In this document: positions 48,041 through 58,780 of the stretch, in pieces | Layout: each line of letters starts with the position of its first letter | Numbering within the stretch: position 1 is the first letter of the stretch | From: Plasmopara viticola | Lineage: Eukaryota > Oomycota > Peronosporomycetes > Peronosporales > Peronosporaceae | Direction of reading: 5' to 3' | Assembly (NCBI GenBank): GCA_001695595.3 | Contig: MBPM02000045.1 | Coordinates: 558,001 to 622,000, forward strand | Length of the DNA: 64,000 nucleotides | Notes under the pieces: model-generated | Told to the model about the DNA's origin: nothing | What the model saw: the letters and a program-made list of their open reading frames with translations, nothing else | Database searches by the model: none | Program-made: the position numbers and the translations under genes

Positions 48041-48899
48041 AACGCGGGAGCTACAGCAGTTTTCATTAGGGACCTCGAGATGAGCTCAAACGAGGCATCC
48101 CATGTGGCGTGAAGTCTCGAAGACGCCAATCACCATAATAAAAAGCATTTACAATGTGAAGGCAATCTTATTTATAAGAAATTTGATCTTGGCGACCGTG
48201 TCGCGCGCGAATACTTTCCGCGTAAAAGTGGCGGGAAAACTCTTTACCAGAGAGAGAAGGAGGACAATGTCCCAGTATCGTCCGGCGCATTGCTTTTTCT
48301 TCGCTATGACGTAGCTCGCGATCGAATACAACTCAGGAGCTGATAAATTGTAACGTCGAACCTCTCAGCTGATTAAGCCAATACGAGCACTGGGTGCCGC
48401 AGCTCCAAGATCTCGAGGTTATTTCAAACCTTTTCCAATGCTAGTCGCATTCCTCCGCGAGCAAACCGCTCGTTTTAATCAGTTGAGGCAAAAATTATTA
48501 TCCTCCGTGCCCGATTACTGGTCCAAGTGATTATTTGGCCCCCCATGGCTTTGTTCGCAAATGACTCGGTGCCAACGCTCACGCGTTCACCAGGCCCGAA
48601 TTATGATATAGCCTAGATTAGTTCACATAGACGCGCCACGATTCATGCCGGCTTTTGACGTTAAGCCAATGTTTCCGCCCTGCTGTATCAATAAAATAAA
48701 TTCGTGTGTGTCAAACGCAAAATTGAACTTTCGGCTAACAAAATTGTAAGCTGAAGGCTTTTATAGAATTTAAAAAGTTGAAGAGCTATTTTCTAATGTG
48801 TACCAGCAATAAGAGTTCGTGGGACTAACTTCTCCTCGTCTGTGTTAGACTAGTCGTCATCGCTCGGGCTGCCTGGCTCGCGAGGTACGTAGACCACGA
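48041..48899. other. End of relic E and effector 3' flank
   Basis: Continues the relic (homologous to about 31560-32260), then passes into the conserved effector 3' flank with 'tagtcgtcatcgctcggg' near 48851. No gene was recognised. Confidence 0.45.
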
Positions 48900-50504
48900 C
48901 TAAGAGCTGATCCCGTTTTGCATTAGCGTATAAGCAATGCTCTTCGCGCTCGACTTCTTGTTTATTTTCAACTCTCTATTCACCATGTCTAACAGCGATT
49001 CGGTATCACGGTAGTGCTTTTTCACGACCTGCGTAATTAATGCACCTGATCGCGGGCGGTGGTGTGCAAGGACATACGAAAACCAGACACTTAAGGCCGG
49101 GTGCGTAAAAAGTTTGTCGCCAGCTACATGGAGTCGAAGACGCTGAAACACACGATCTGCGTCTAGAAATTCCTTCTGCCATTTTTCGAAAAGTGCCTTT
49201 CGCACTCTGTACAGACGATCTGCCATTTTTGGGTACCTCGTCTTCATGACGAGCATGCTCGCTAGTTGTTCATCAGTCAATTGACTTTGCAATTCCTCAA
49301 GTAGTGCAGCATCGTCATCGTGACGTCGCGATTCAAACGCAAACCACGTCTCTAACAGTGGACTCTCCGTCATGTCCTCAGCTTTCATTACTGCCAGTTC
49401 AAGTCCGAGAGCGTTAAGCACATCGCTTGTCGTCTTTTTTTCATTCTCCCACTCTACAAACAGCTCATCTAATGTGTTCAAAGCAACTTCACGCGTGCTC
49501 ACGTCCTTTTGCGCTGCCGCAATGACGGTAGCGAGGGCCTTGACTTTGACTTCACGCTGGTTCCACAAGCCGTTTACCATGCCGGTCACCAATTTCTCGT
49601 AATCAACGTCAATCAACGCCCATTTAGCGTAAGAAAGCCAGATGCTAAGAGCTGAAGAATCCACAACGGCATATTCGTCGAAAACAGACTTTACGCTCCT
49701 GAGTGAGTCTTTAGGCAATATTAAGGATACGTCCCGAAACAGCGCGTTCATCACTCTACCACCAATGCTTCCTTCCTGAAGATCAACATTCGGAGCTCCG
49801 AGCATTTCAGCAAAGCGAACAACGCCAGATTTTTGCTCTAGCATACTATACAATTCATCGTATATTGGCTGCTCGTTCGATACATATTCTCGTGGAAGCC
49901 GACGAGCGAACGAGACATATGTCTCCAAGAGCGGGTTCTTGAAAACATTGCCCTTGTCGGCATCAAGTTTTAAGGCACGGAAGACATCAAGCGCTTCCTT
50001 GTTCGCTACCCAATCTTTCATTTGGAGCTCGGAATATTCTCTGGCTGCAGCTTCCGCCTTGAGGGACGTCAGACCATCATGCACAAATGCAGCCAGCTCA
50101 TAGTCGTCGAAGTGTTTTTTGAGCTCGTGGAACAAGGCCATGTAAGCCTTTGCAGAGTCTTCGTAGGCACCAAGGACAACTCTAGCCCACTTTTGATATT
50201 GTTCACTTGCAAACAAATTCGTCTCCACAGCTTTTACGTGGTAGTTTTCGAAAAAGGTGCTGATCACTTTCTCTTTGTCATATGAGAGCCTTAGATGCAG
50301 ACTTGGCGCCAACTTCTCCACCGTCCATGCAATCGTTGCGAAGAGAGAAATTATAAACCTTTCCTCAAAGCGGTCAGCGCGAGCATCCTCTGCTGACCAG
50401 CTCCTCATGTGACTCTGGGCTGGAACATCCACCGCTATGGAGCTTGCCACAAGTGCGAAGCCCGAGAGCAACACGAAATGACGCGGAAAGTCAAGCTTGA
50501 GCAT
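48900..50504 (-). CDS. RxLR-like secreted effector with five WY/LWY modules (534 aa)
   Basis: Start at 50504 (MLKLDFPRHFVLLSGF), matching the family leader; the longest frame adds 18 non-conserved residues. Hydrophobic signal segment spans about residues 8-22. The RxLR position reads RSWS (34-37), followed by FEER (46-49). Modules are centred on W106, Y195, W289, W387 and W474, each about 90 residues apart, with repeated forms PLLETYVSFA, SALSIWLSYA, PLLETWFAFE and PALSVWFSYV. The intact frame and near-identical length to the unit C gene (532 aa) suggest both are maintained. Predicted to be secreted and to act in plant cells by scaffold-type interactions; the target is unknown. Confidence 0.9.
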   Translation of the reverse strand: MLKLDFPRHFVLLSGFALVASSIAVDVPAQSHMRSWSAEDARADRFEERFIISLFATIAWTVEKLAPSLHLRLSYDKEKVISTFFENYHVKAVETNLFASEQYQKWARVVLGAYEDSAKAYMALFHELKKHFDDYELAAFVHDGLTSLKAEAAAREYSELQMKDWVANKEALDVFRALKLDADKGNVFKNPLLETYVSFARRLPREYVSNEQPIYDELYSMLEQKSGVVRFAEMLGAPNVDLQEGSIGGRVMNALFRDVSLILPKDSLRSVKSVFDEYAVVDSSALSIWLSYAKWALIDVDYEKLVTGMVNGLWNQREVKVKALATVIAAAQKDVSTREVALNTLDELFVEWENEKKTTSDVLNALGLELAVMKAEDMTESPLLETWFAFESRRHDDDAALLEELQSQLTDEQLASMLVMKTRYPKMADRLYRVRKALFEKWQKEFLDADRVFQRLRLHVAGDKLFTHPALSVWFSYVLAHHRPRSGALITQVVKKHYRDTESLLDMVNRELKINKKSSAKSIAYTLMQNGISS

Positions 50505-50575
50505 CGCTTTTTCAGTATAAGCTAAAGAATGACAAGGTATTTGCCGCCTTCGAATCACTATTCAGCTCACTATCG

Positions 50576-50617
50576 TACGGTGCAATGACATGTTACGATC
50601 ATATGCCATTAGTTAGG
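50576..50617 (-). promoter_or_regulatory. Conserved upstream block of effector E
   Basis: The block from 'acggtgcaatgacatg' to 'atgccattagtt' is 72-113 bases upstream of the start. In gene direction it contains GTCATTGCACC, resembling the oomycete initiator. A promoter role is inferred from position and conservation only. Confidence 0.4.
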
Positions 50618-52260
50618 CTCGACAATGCTAAAAATTTACGCGAGCTTTGATGCTTTTTTGCGGACCACCATCACGTTAAACTTGAGTAGATCAATAAGAG
50701 GTGGGATTGCAGACAGGGAGATTCGTACGAGCATTGTCCAAGCATTTGGGTGTGACATGATGAAGACTGAATTAAAAAACTACGATCAAGAATGAGTGCG
50801 TGCTATCTGAAGTACAGTGTTGTATCCAACAGACCGATCAGATGGTATATATCCAGAGCATCAGATAAAGACAGCCATCTCCGTTTTCATTGGAATTCCG
50901 AGATTTATCAATGCTGTACCGTAAGCCAAATGCAGCAGATACTTACCCCACATTATGATGTCCGTAGGCACTCTTCCAGGCATCATCAAATTACTCGGTC
51001 TTAATCTACCGCGTTTGTAAATCCATGTATCAGTTCTTAAAAGTGTAAGAGTTTGAGACCGCACAGTCGTCAGTTATTCATCAAGTTCTCCAGATCAAAC
51101 CCTTACATTGCAATAAAAAATTATAACCAGATAGCTTACCAATAGGAAATTTACGTATCGAGAGATAAGCTGACAATTGCTGCAAACGGACGCCGCCAAG
51201 GTAATTAAAGGAGCGAAACAAGTGGCGAGCTCCTCAGCGTGCTTAGCATTGTGCAAATAAGAATCCATTGTCTTTATGTTCAGACCGAAGCGAACAACAA
51301 TGGTGCCGACGCGACGCGGCTGCTGACCAGTTAATTAATAGCTAATATGCAGTGCACCGTGCAGTGTAGCTCACACTCGTCTCATAGACCGAGATATGGG
51401 TGAAGCGACGCTATGAACAGTTTTAATAAGCGCTTTATCGCTTCTTTTGTTTTTACTATGCTAAACATTGCTGTCTATCATAGATTTAATTGGATACATG
51501 TCCTGTTGTATTCTTCTCTGCCATTCCGGCTTCTACTTTACATTCTTTCGCACACCAACAGCAACTCGTTAGTACCTGCCTCGCATGAAGCATAAACTAT
51601 CACTGTGATGTGGTTCTCGCTTGACAGTCCAGCCACCGTTCCAAATGGATCACATTGGTCGCGCAGGTCATACCAGCGCTGACCTGAAGTTGGCGCCGGA
51701 TTTTCTCTTACCGCTGTCAACACTCTGTTGCAAATGATTGCAAATTGCGAAGCAACTACAGCAAAGTTGTTTCGCTGCTTCGCGGCAACGCGCCACATAG
51801 CCTCGTTGAAAAATTGCCCTTTAGATACGGCATTTTCATTTGAGGATCAGGCAAACGCGGGAGAACTACAATAAGATATAGAAAAAATTACTGTTTGTAA
51901 TACGTAAAGCTAAGCTTCTATGCGGCAGCTGAAGATACTAAATAAATGGTTAGTGAGCAAGAGGTTGCTGTTATAAGTACATGTAGGTTCTGTGGTGCTG
52001 TTAATCGGTATAGGGTATCCGTTTGTGATGGCCAATTGACTGTAGCACTTTGGCACAGAGGAAGCGTGTTGGGCTCATAATACAAAGGTCGTTGGACCGC
52101 AACTAATCGGCATTTAGACTGGTTTGCACACGTCTTCTCGAAATATGTAAAAGGGGTCTATGCTTATCAAGGAGTACATTTAGGACCAGGATTAGGAATA
52201 ATTTATCGAATAACCAATTTAAACCAAAGCATATTGCACAAAAACAAAAATTTTGGCCGA
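50618..52260. other. Effector-upstream intergenic block, unit F
   Basis: Homologous to 41360-43340 and 25306-26514. It holds the 'gccgacgcgacgcggctgctg' block near 51305 and a single-arm version of the hairpin near 51630-51662. Nothing coding was recognised. Confidence 0.5.
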
Positions 52261-54164
52261 TCGTTCAACAAATCTTCCTGCACGCCTCCTTTGCGTAAGG
52301 TAAAACTTGATTAATTTTGGATAATTTTGGAGTATTTTCTACGCTTTCAAAGATAGACTAATCACCTAAACCATTGCAAAGGATCCACAACTAATCGACA
52401 CATATCCACAATCGTCGGATGCGCAGTCTACGCTGCACAAAAACTTGCTGCTACTATGGGCCTTAGGAGCATGCATTTTCAGTCCTTCTTGACACCAAGC
52501 AAGAGAAACGCGTCACGGCTTATGAGACTTACGAACTGAATATATGTTCTAGGGGCATAAATTAAGTCGCCACGGCGAAAGCACCTACTATGAAGTCCAA
52601 GCCAATGAAGCAAAAGCTGTTTTTTTAACCACAAATGAGAAGGAAGACAAGACCTTTTTTTGTAACGAGGTAAATGAGATAGTCGGAAGGCGGCCGTGAT
52701 CACGGATGACCACATGTGTATGATCTTCGCACACTCTTACCTAAGAGGCCGGTCTGAACCCTCTCATAAAACTCTTCTAGTGGCCAGGAGGTACACAAGG
52801 GGTCGTTTTAAGACAATCTTTCATCCGGCTATCTTGAGCTTTCAGCTTTTTTCCGTAAGATAAGCACGAGTTCTATAAAACATTTGTTGAACTAAACGAG
52901 TTGACGATCTTCAAAACCAAGGCTTCAATTTCTGAAAAAACAGAAGTTTGTATGCTTATGGGCGGCTTATTGGTAGATCCGCCTCGCACTCAGCTCTATA
53001 TGGTGCGAAAATCAATGATGAGAGATCGCCCATCAAAAAGAGCAAAGCCACAGACAGACTTGCTTCTTCGAATAACGTAGACAAGCACTTCCTCGTCTTG
53101 CAGAACTGCGAATACATTCCAAGGATCGTTCGTGTCTCGAGTTATGCAACAGCCGCTGCTCTGGCTACAGCAAGAGCATGTAAGGGACAAACAAATAGAG
53201 TCTTAAGCTTATCCGATGGCTTTGTAGGGTCGCTGTCAGAAGATCCGCCTCAAATCCAGTAAAATGATGGTCTCTTGTGGGCGTGGTGCGCCCAACTAAG
53301 AAAAACAGAGATGTTATGATGTGCGTAAGGCATATACTAAAAATTAAGACTTTAAGTTTGACAGCTTTTTGAAGAAGACACAAGCAGCGTAAAGCTACTA
53401 ATTCTAACGCACAAATACGAGATTATAAACTACCATTGTGAGTCAGGTAGAATTTGGAAATTTGCGTGCCAATAACATTGCGGCAAACAAAACAGATTGC
53501 CCAATGTTCTTGGAGTGATCCTCAGAAAAGTCAGTTTCGATTTGACTGGATAATTCTATACATTATCATAATCAAATAAATCTGGCTATCAAGTTCTGAA
53601 AGCTCCGAATGTTCGAAGGTATCTTTTGTCTTTGACATGGACAAGTATGATTTGCGCGTGTGCATGCCATGTTTGAAAAAGCACGAGCCCTAAACTGATT
53701 AACGGGCCAAAGCTATTGGTACTAGCTTCCGGTTATTTGAAATACAGGCTTAGTGGTTATTTCTTCGCTCCTGTTGTATGCACAGCTTCTTCAAAGAAAG
53801 GCAAAACAGTTGCACGCCCGAAGTAAATATGGGAGGTGTCGGTGGTACTGATGTTTTTTTACGGTAGACGTGATGACGTCTTTGAAGTCTTTTTTGCGGG
53901 CGGCTAAGTTTTGCTGGCAAAACTGAATACCTAAAGACGCTGGTGATGATAGTAAAGTGCAGGTAGCATAGCCACAGGTAGGGAACAATATAACACCACT
54001 TTACTGTGGGTAGCAAAGCTCTCCAAGCCGTAAGCATAGGTCCGCAACATCAATTATAGTACAATGTTACTGCTGGCTACGAAGAACGTGTAGCATAGGC
54101 CCGCTAGAACATGAAAGAGATGCAATCCAAAATCAATTTTTGGCTGGCATGAATGACCTTGTAG
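52261..54164 (+). mobile_element. Unit F: decayed Ty3/gypsy relic, 5' part only
   Basis: Contains the gag/protease-side portion, including a FDMDKYDLRVCMP linker near 53630-53675. Homology to the other relics stops near 54164; RT, RNase H and integrase portions are absent and an unrelated segment follows. Confidence 0.6.
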
Positions 54165-55590
54165 TTGACAACATTCGGACCATCACTCTCAATTAAGGAA
54201 AAGGGAGCCGCTTACCGGCCTCTCTCCCTAATGCAGTACCCCAAAGCTATATTATTGATCTATGATTGGCTGGATAGACGATGCCGAAATTGCGGACAGA
54301 CGTTAGACGGTGCAATGAACCTGCTGATATCAACTTTAATGCCGATGAGGCTCGCACAGCCAATGCAGAGATCAACCTTGATGCTCTGGGTACAGTCAAT
54401 GATTAAGGACACGCTGTTTGGTCTCCTTGTACTTAGTTGAGCTGCTCGTCTATGTCAATCTAAATATTGGAAACCCGCTCCTCAGAACAATATTTTTCTG
54501 TCGCAATCGTTATCAATTTATCAGCTCCCATACTTGCAAATTTGCAAGCTCTTTTTGCATTGCGAATGTTCAATGTAATGATATCGTTGAAGCAATTTTA
54601 TTCACTCTTGACGCTCTCGCTCCAACATAGCCTCCCGTCATTTCTATTTTAACGGCATATTTCTATCTCTATATCGCAAAAAACATAACGTAGATACGTA
54701 AATCGCGAGAAATGTACTTATTTTTCAGCAAGAAACCCACATACCAATAGCGGCTGCCAGCCCGGAGTTCAAAAATTTGTAGGAAGTCCACCCCAGCTAT
54801 GTTTACCAAGCTGGTAAATCAACAACTTCCTTTGCCAATAACTGCTCAAATTGCATGTAGCATAATCTTCTAGATGCATTATGTGAGGAGAAACCTGACG
54901 CGATTGCAGTAACATCCTTGGCACTTCGTATATCATCTCCATGCAACGAGTGATGCTTCCAATCATGGACATTTAGTGATTTAATGGTCATGTCGTCACG
55001 TCGAAGCTTGTGGCTTTCGCTGCGCCGAAATTTCGCTCTTTCCCGGTGAAAAAAGGCCGACGTTGCTGTATTGCTGAGATTAGCAGCTTTTACACGCTAT
55101 TTTTTTGGCGAACTTATGTATTGCAGTTTTAGAAGGATTCGATGTCGTCTCATGCGAAGAAATCGAAATAATGACACGATAGACAAACTCAGACATTTAT
55201 CATCAAGCCTAAGCACCGGTAATTAGCAGACGTACCATATCGTAATTAGATGGATTTGTTTATTGTAGCTTCCATCCTTTCCGAGAAAGAAGTTGCCGTT
55301 GCTGCCAATATATCGAGCTCACGGCGAAAAACTTTCCGGTACAGCGAGCAATACAAGTATTTGCATCTTATGTTAAAGACGATGATCGCGCGATAGTACC
55401 TACTCTGCGTCGAACACGTTCACGAATTCCACGCTTTACCGACCGGTGGTGTGGTGTTGGTTTTAGGCACTACCGTAATAAGCGGTAATACGTATACTGT
55501 ATTAAGGAGGGGGGCTGAGTATAGGAAAAATGCGTGTCTTTTAAATAATATATATATACGCCATGCTATTCGCAAAAAGAATATACGATT
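54165..55590. other. Unit-specific segment replacing the pol half of relic F
   Basis: This 1.4-kb stretch has no counterpart elsewhere in the window. It carries a decayed protein-coding trace at about 54745-55040 (listed separately). An ORF at 54165-54440 with a CRNC pair has no recognisable domain. Homology to the other units resumes at the effector 3' flank near 55590. Confidence 0.5.
54745..55040 (+). pseudogene. Possible remnant of an acyl-CoA synthetase-like (AMP-binding) gene
   Basis: One plus-strand frame, broken by three stops, reads PSYVYQAGKSTTSF, then NLLDALCEEKPDAIAVTS, then SWTFSDLMVMSSRR. The order and spacing resemble the N-terminus of adenylate-forming enzymes such as ACSF2-type acyl-CoA ligases (LLD......PDxxAxxS......W(T/S)(F/Y)xxL.....RLAxGL). 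The ATP-binding signature lies downstream in real enzymes and is not seen here. This is a weak pattern-based call; chance similarity cannot be excluded. Confidence 0.3.
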
Positions 55591-55696
55591 AAATTCCCCT
55601 CGTGTGTATTATACTAGTCGTCATCACTCGGGCTGCCTGGCTCGCGACGTACGTAGTATATGACTTTCGACTACTCCCGATTTTCTTCGAAAATGC

Positions 55697-57256
55697 TTAT
55701 CGCACTCGAAAAACCTTCTTTTTTCTTTCTCTATGCACTCTGTCAAGAAGCAATTCGGAATTACGGTAGTATTTCTTCACAACTCGCGAAATGATAACCT
55801 CTGGATCCGTGCGATGGCGTTCAACAGCAAACCAATACCAGACACTCAACGCCGGGTGCGTACAAAGCTTGTCGCCAGCGTTATGGAGTTGAAGACGTTG
55901 AAAAACAGCATCCTCGTCAAGAGCCTCCATTTGCCATTTATCGAAGAGTGCCTTTCGCACCCTACGAAGACGAGCTGCCATGTTTGGGTCCTTCGTCTTT
56001 AAGACTAACATGCTCGCTAATTGTTCCATGGTCAATTGACTTAGCAAGGCTTCAAGTAATTCAGCATCTTCGGAATGATGTCGCGATTCAAACGCAAACC
56101 ATGTCTCTAATAGTGGACTCTCCACAATGTCCTCAGCTTCCATTTCTGCCACTTTGAGCCCAAGAATGTCGAGCACATCGCTTGCCGTCTTTTTTTCCTC
56201 CTCCCAGTACCTAAACAGCTTTTCTAATTCGCCTGTGGCAAAAGTACGCGTGCTTTCATCTTTCTGCGTTGCCGTAATGACGGTAGCAAGGGCTTTTTCC
56301 TTTACGTCACGCTCTTTCCACAAGCCTTCCACCAAGTCTTTCACCAAATGCTCGTAATCGGCAGTCCCTGACCACCGTTCGGCGAAGGAAAGCCAGATGC
56401 TGGTTGCTGCAGCATCTTCAGCGTTATAATAGTTAAAAAAAGCCAAGAGTGAAGTTTCTGCCAATCCCTTGAAAACGTTGTGATACATCGCGTCCATCAT
56501 CTTGTTACCGATGCTTCCTTCGCGTAGATCAACATTTGAAGCCCCAAGCATTTTAGCCAAGCGAGCAACGCCATATTTCTCCTTCAGCAAACGATACAAT
56601 TTATCGAAAACTATTTGGTCGTTGGACCCATCTTTTCGTGGAAGCTGACGAGCAAACGAGACATATGTCTCCAAGAGCGGGTTCTTGAATACGCTGCCCT
56701 TGTCGGTATCAAGTTTCAAGGCACGAAAGACATCAACCTTTTCCTTGTTCGCTATCCAGTCTTGTATCTGAAGGTCGTAATAGTGTTTGGCTACGGCTTT
56801 CGTCTTTTAATACGCTAGGGCTTCAAGTATTAACGAAGCCAGCTCATAGTCGTCAAAGTGTTTCTTTAGCTCGTGAAACAAGGCCCTATAAGCCTTCGCA
56901 GGATTTTTGTAGGCGCCAAAGACACGACTAGCCCACATTTGATACTGCTCACTTGCGAACAAATCCCCCGCCGCAGATCTCACGTGTGCCTCCTCGAAAA
57001 AGTTGCCGATCAGTTTCTCTTTGTCAAGAAAGAGCCTCAAACCCAGACTCAATTTCTCCAATCGCAATGCAGCCTCTGCGATGAACGTATCCAAGAACCT
57101 TTCCTCAAAGATGTCAGTTTGAGTATCTTCTGCTGCTGACAAGCTCCTCATGTGACTTTGGGCTCGGGCATCCACCGCTACTATGGCCTTAGTACTTGCC
57201 ACGAGTGTGAAAGCCGATAGCAACATGAATTGGCGCAGAATTTTAGGCTTGAGCAT
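55697..57256 (-). pseudogene. Five-module RxLR-like effector with one premature stop and altered C-terminus
   Basis: Starts at 57256 with MLKPKILRQFMLL, RSLS (37-40) and FEER, then WY module 1. Codon 150 (56807-56809) is TAA where the intact paralogues have a Gln codon. Beyond it the same frame stays open through modules 2 to 5 (PLLETYVSFA, ATSIWLSFA, PLLETWFAFE, HPALSVWYWF) to 55697. The end is also changed: a small frame disturbance replaces the last 15 or so residues of the family with a short KKVFRVR tail. The short translated product would be a one-module effector of 149 residues, similar in form to the 12503-13036 gene. Its upstream block is half deleted. Confidence 0.88.
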
Positions 57257-57320
57257 TGCTTTAGAAGGACAAGTTGATTAATGACAAGTTGCGGAGGGAC
57301 ATTTGCGACCTTCGAAGCTA

Positions 57321-57342
57321 TACGGTGTAAAAGACCATTGGC
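57321..57342 (-). promoter_or_regulatory. Partial conserved upstream block of effector F
   Basis: Only the 'ctatacggtgtaaaagac' half and a 'cattggc' remain; the central part kept in the other four copies is missing. This fits the broken state of the gene. Confidence 0.3.
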
Positions 57343-58780
57343 TGAGTTCGAAGTCCCTCTTACCACGAGATTAATTTTTTCTAATATATTTGAGTAAAGA
57401 GCGATTAATTTAAGTAGCGCAATTATATGCGCAAGCATTGCCCACATTTTTAAATAGCACAATGGATATGATGAAATTTTTAAACTTTCCAATTTTTGCT
57501 TTGAGTGGAAGCTAGTATGAAAGATGACGAGACCTTTTGGAACTACAATGATGATTGAGTGCGTACTGTCTGATGTACTGTATCGTGTGATACAATAAGC
57601 TGTTGACTATCAGATGGAATCTATCCAGAGCATATTAAACAATTTGCTTTGGTATCTTTCTGCGACTTCAATCTACAAATCTGAGATGTATCCAGTTTCA
57701 AATGCTGTACAATAAGGCAAGTACAGCAAATACTTTCCTCACATTATAGCGTGTAAGAACTTATCAGAGTGTCTCTCAGGCATCATAAAAAAAGCAGTGC
57801 CAATGTGTACTGCATTTGTAACCCGTGTTTTATTAGAACACGGAAGTGTCAGGGTTTGTGACTGCACAGTCGTCAGACTTCTCGTATAACCCCACTGAAT
57901 CTTTCCTTTTAGTAATGTTCGAGCGCGAAATTGTCGGGTTTAACGCTGCTGACAAACTCTAAGTTTACAATGATAGAACAAAATCAGGTAGCTTGCCAAG
58001 AGAAAATTTACATATCAAGAAATTAATGCTGAAGAGGTGGCAAAAGTCGCTGCAAATTAAAATCACCAAGAAATTTCGGGAGCGAATCAAGAGACGAGCT
58101 CCTCAGCGTGCTGAGCATTGTGCATTTGAAACCATTGTGCACATGTTGTGAGCGGAGCGAACAGTGATAACGCCGACGCGGCGCAACTGCTGACCAAATA
58201 TTTATTCTAGCTCAAAACGTAATTGAAGTGATAGAACTTTATTGACAGTCTTTAGAAGCGCGTTTCTACAGGCTACAAGTTCATCTGACTCTGCTGTCTG
58301 TCATAATAATTGAATAGACACATGACGTCTTCGCATCGCGGCTTGCACGGCAACAGCAACACGCAATTATTTTCCTTGCATGAGGTATACATAGCCACGG
58401 TGTTATGGTACTGTCGGTTGCGCAGGTCAAATATGATACAAGCGCTAAATGTAATGCCAGATTTTATCGACCGCTGTCAGTATTCTGTCGCAAATAATTG
58501 CAGCATGTAGGTAGAGTCGTCTGCGGCAACACGCCGCGTAGCCTTTTTGGTGCGGCTGCTACAGAAAAATCCCGTTAGATACGGCATTCTTGATTCAAAA
58601 CCGCAAAGAGCGTTATACCATAAAGCCGAGCATAAGAAACTCGACACGCAATTGATTGGTATATACACCGATTTACATATTCAAGATCGTCGTTTATCAA
58701 AAAGTATATTTTAGACCACATTTGAAGAAAAATTTAATAAATTGTACCAAGAGTAGTGAACAATTGTTAATTAAACATCT
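57343..58780. other. Effector-upstream intergenic block, unit G
   Basis: Diverged version of the repeated upstream region, with the 'gccgacgcggcgcaactgctga' block near 58172 and 'gctcctcagcgtgctgagcat' near 58099. No coding signal. Confidence 0.45.

Noticed and set aside
54165..54440. 91-residue ORF with a CRNCGQ motif as a zinc-binding protein
   Set aside because: Only one cysteine pair, no partner pair, no counterpart in other units, and a different frame of the same stretch looks no worse.
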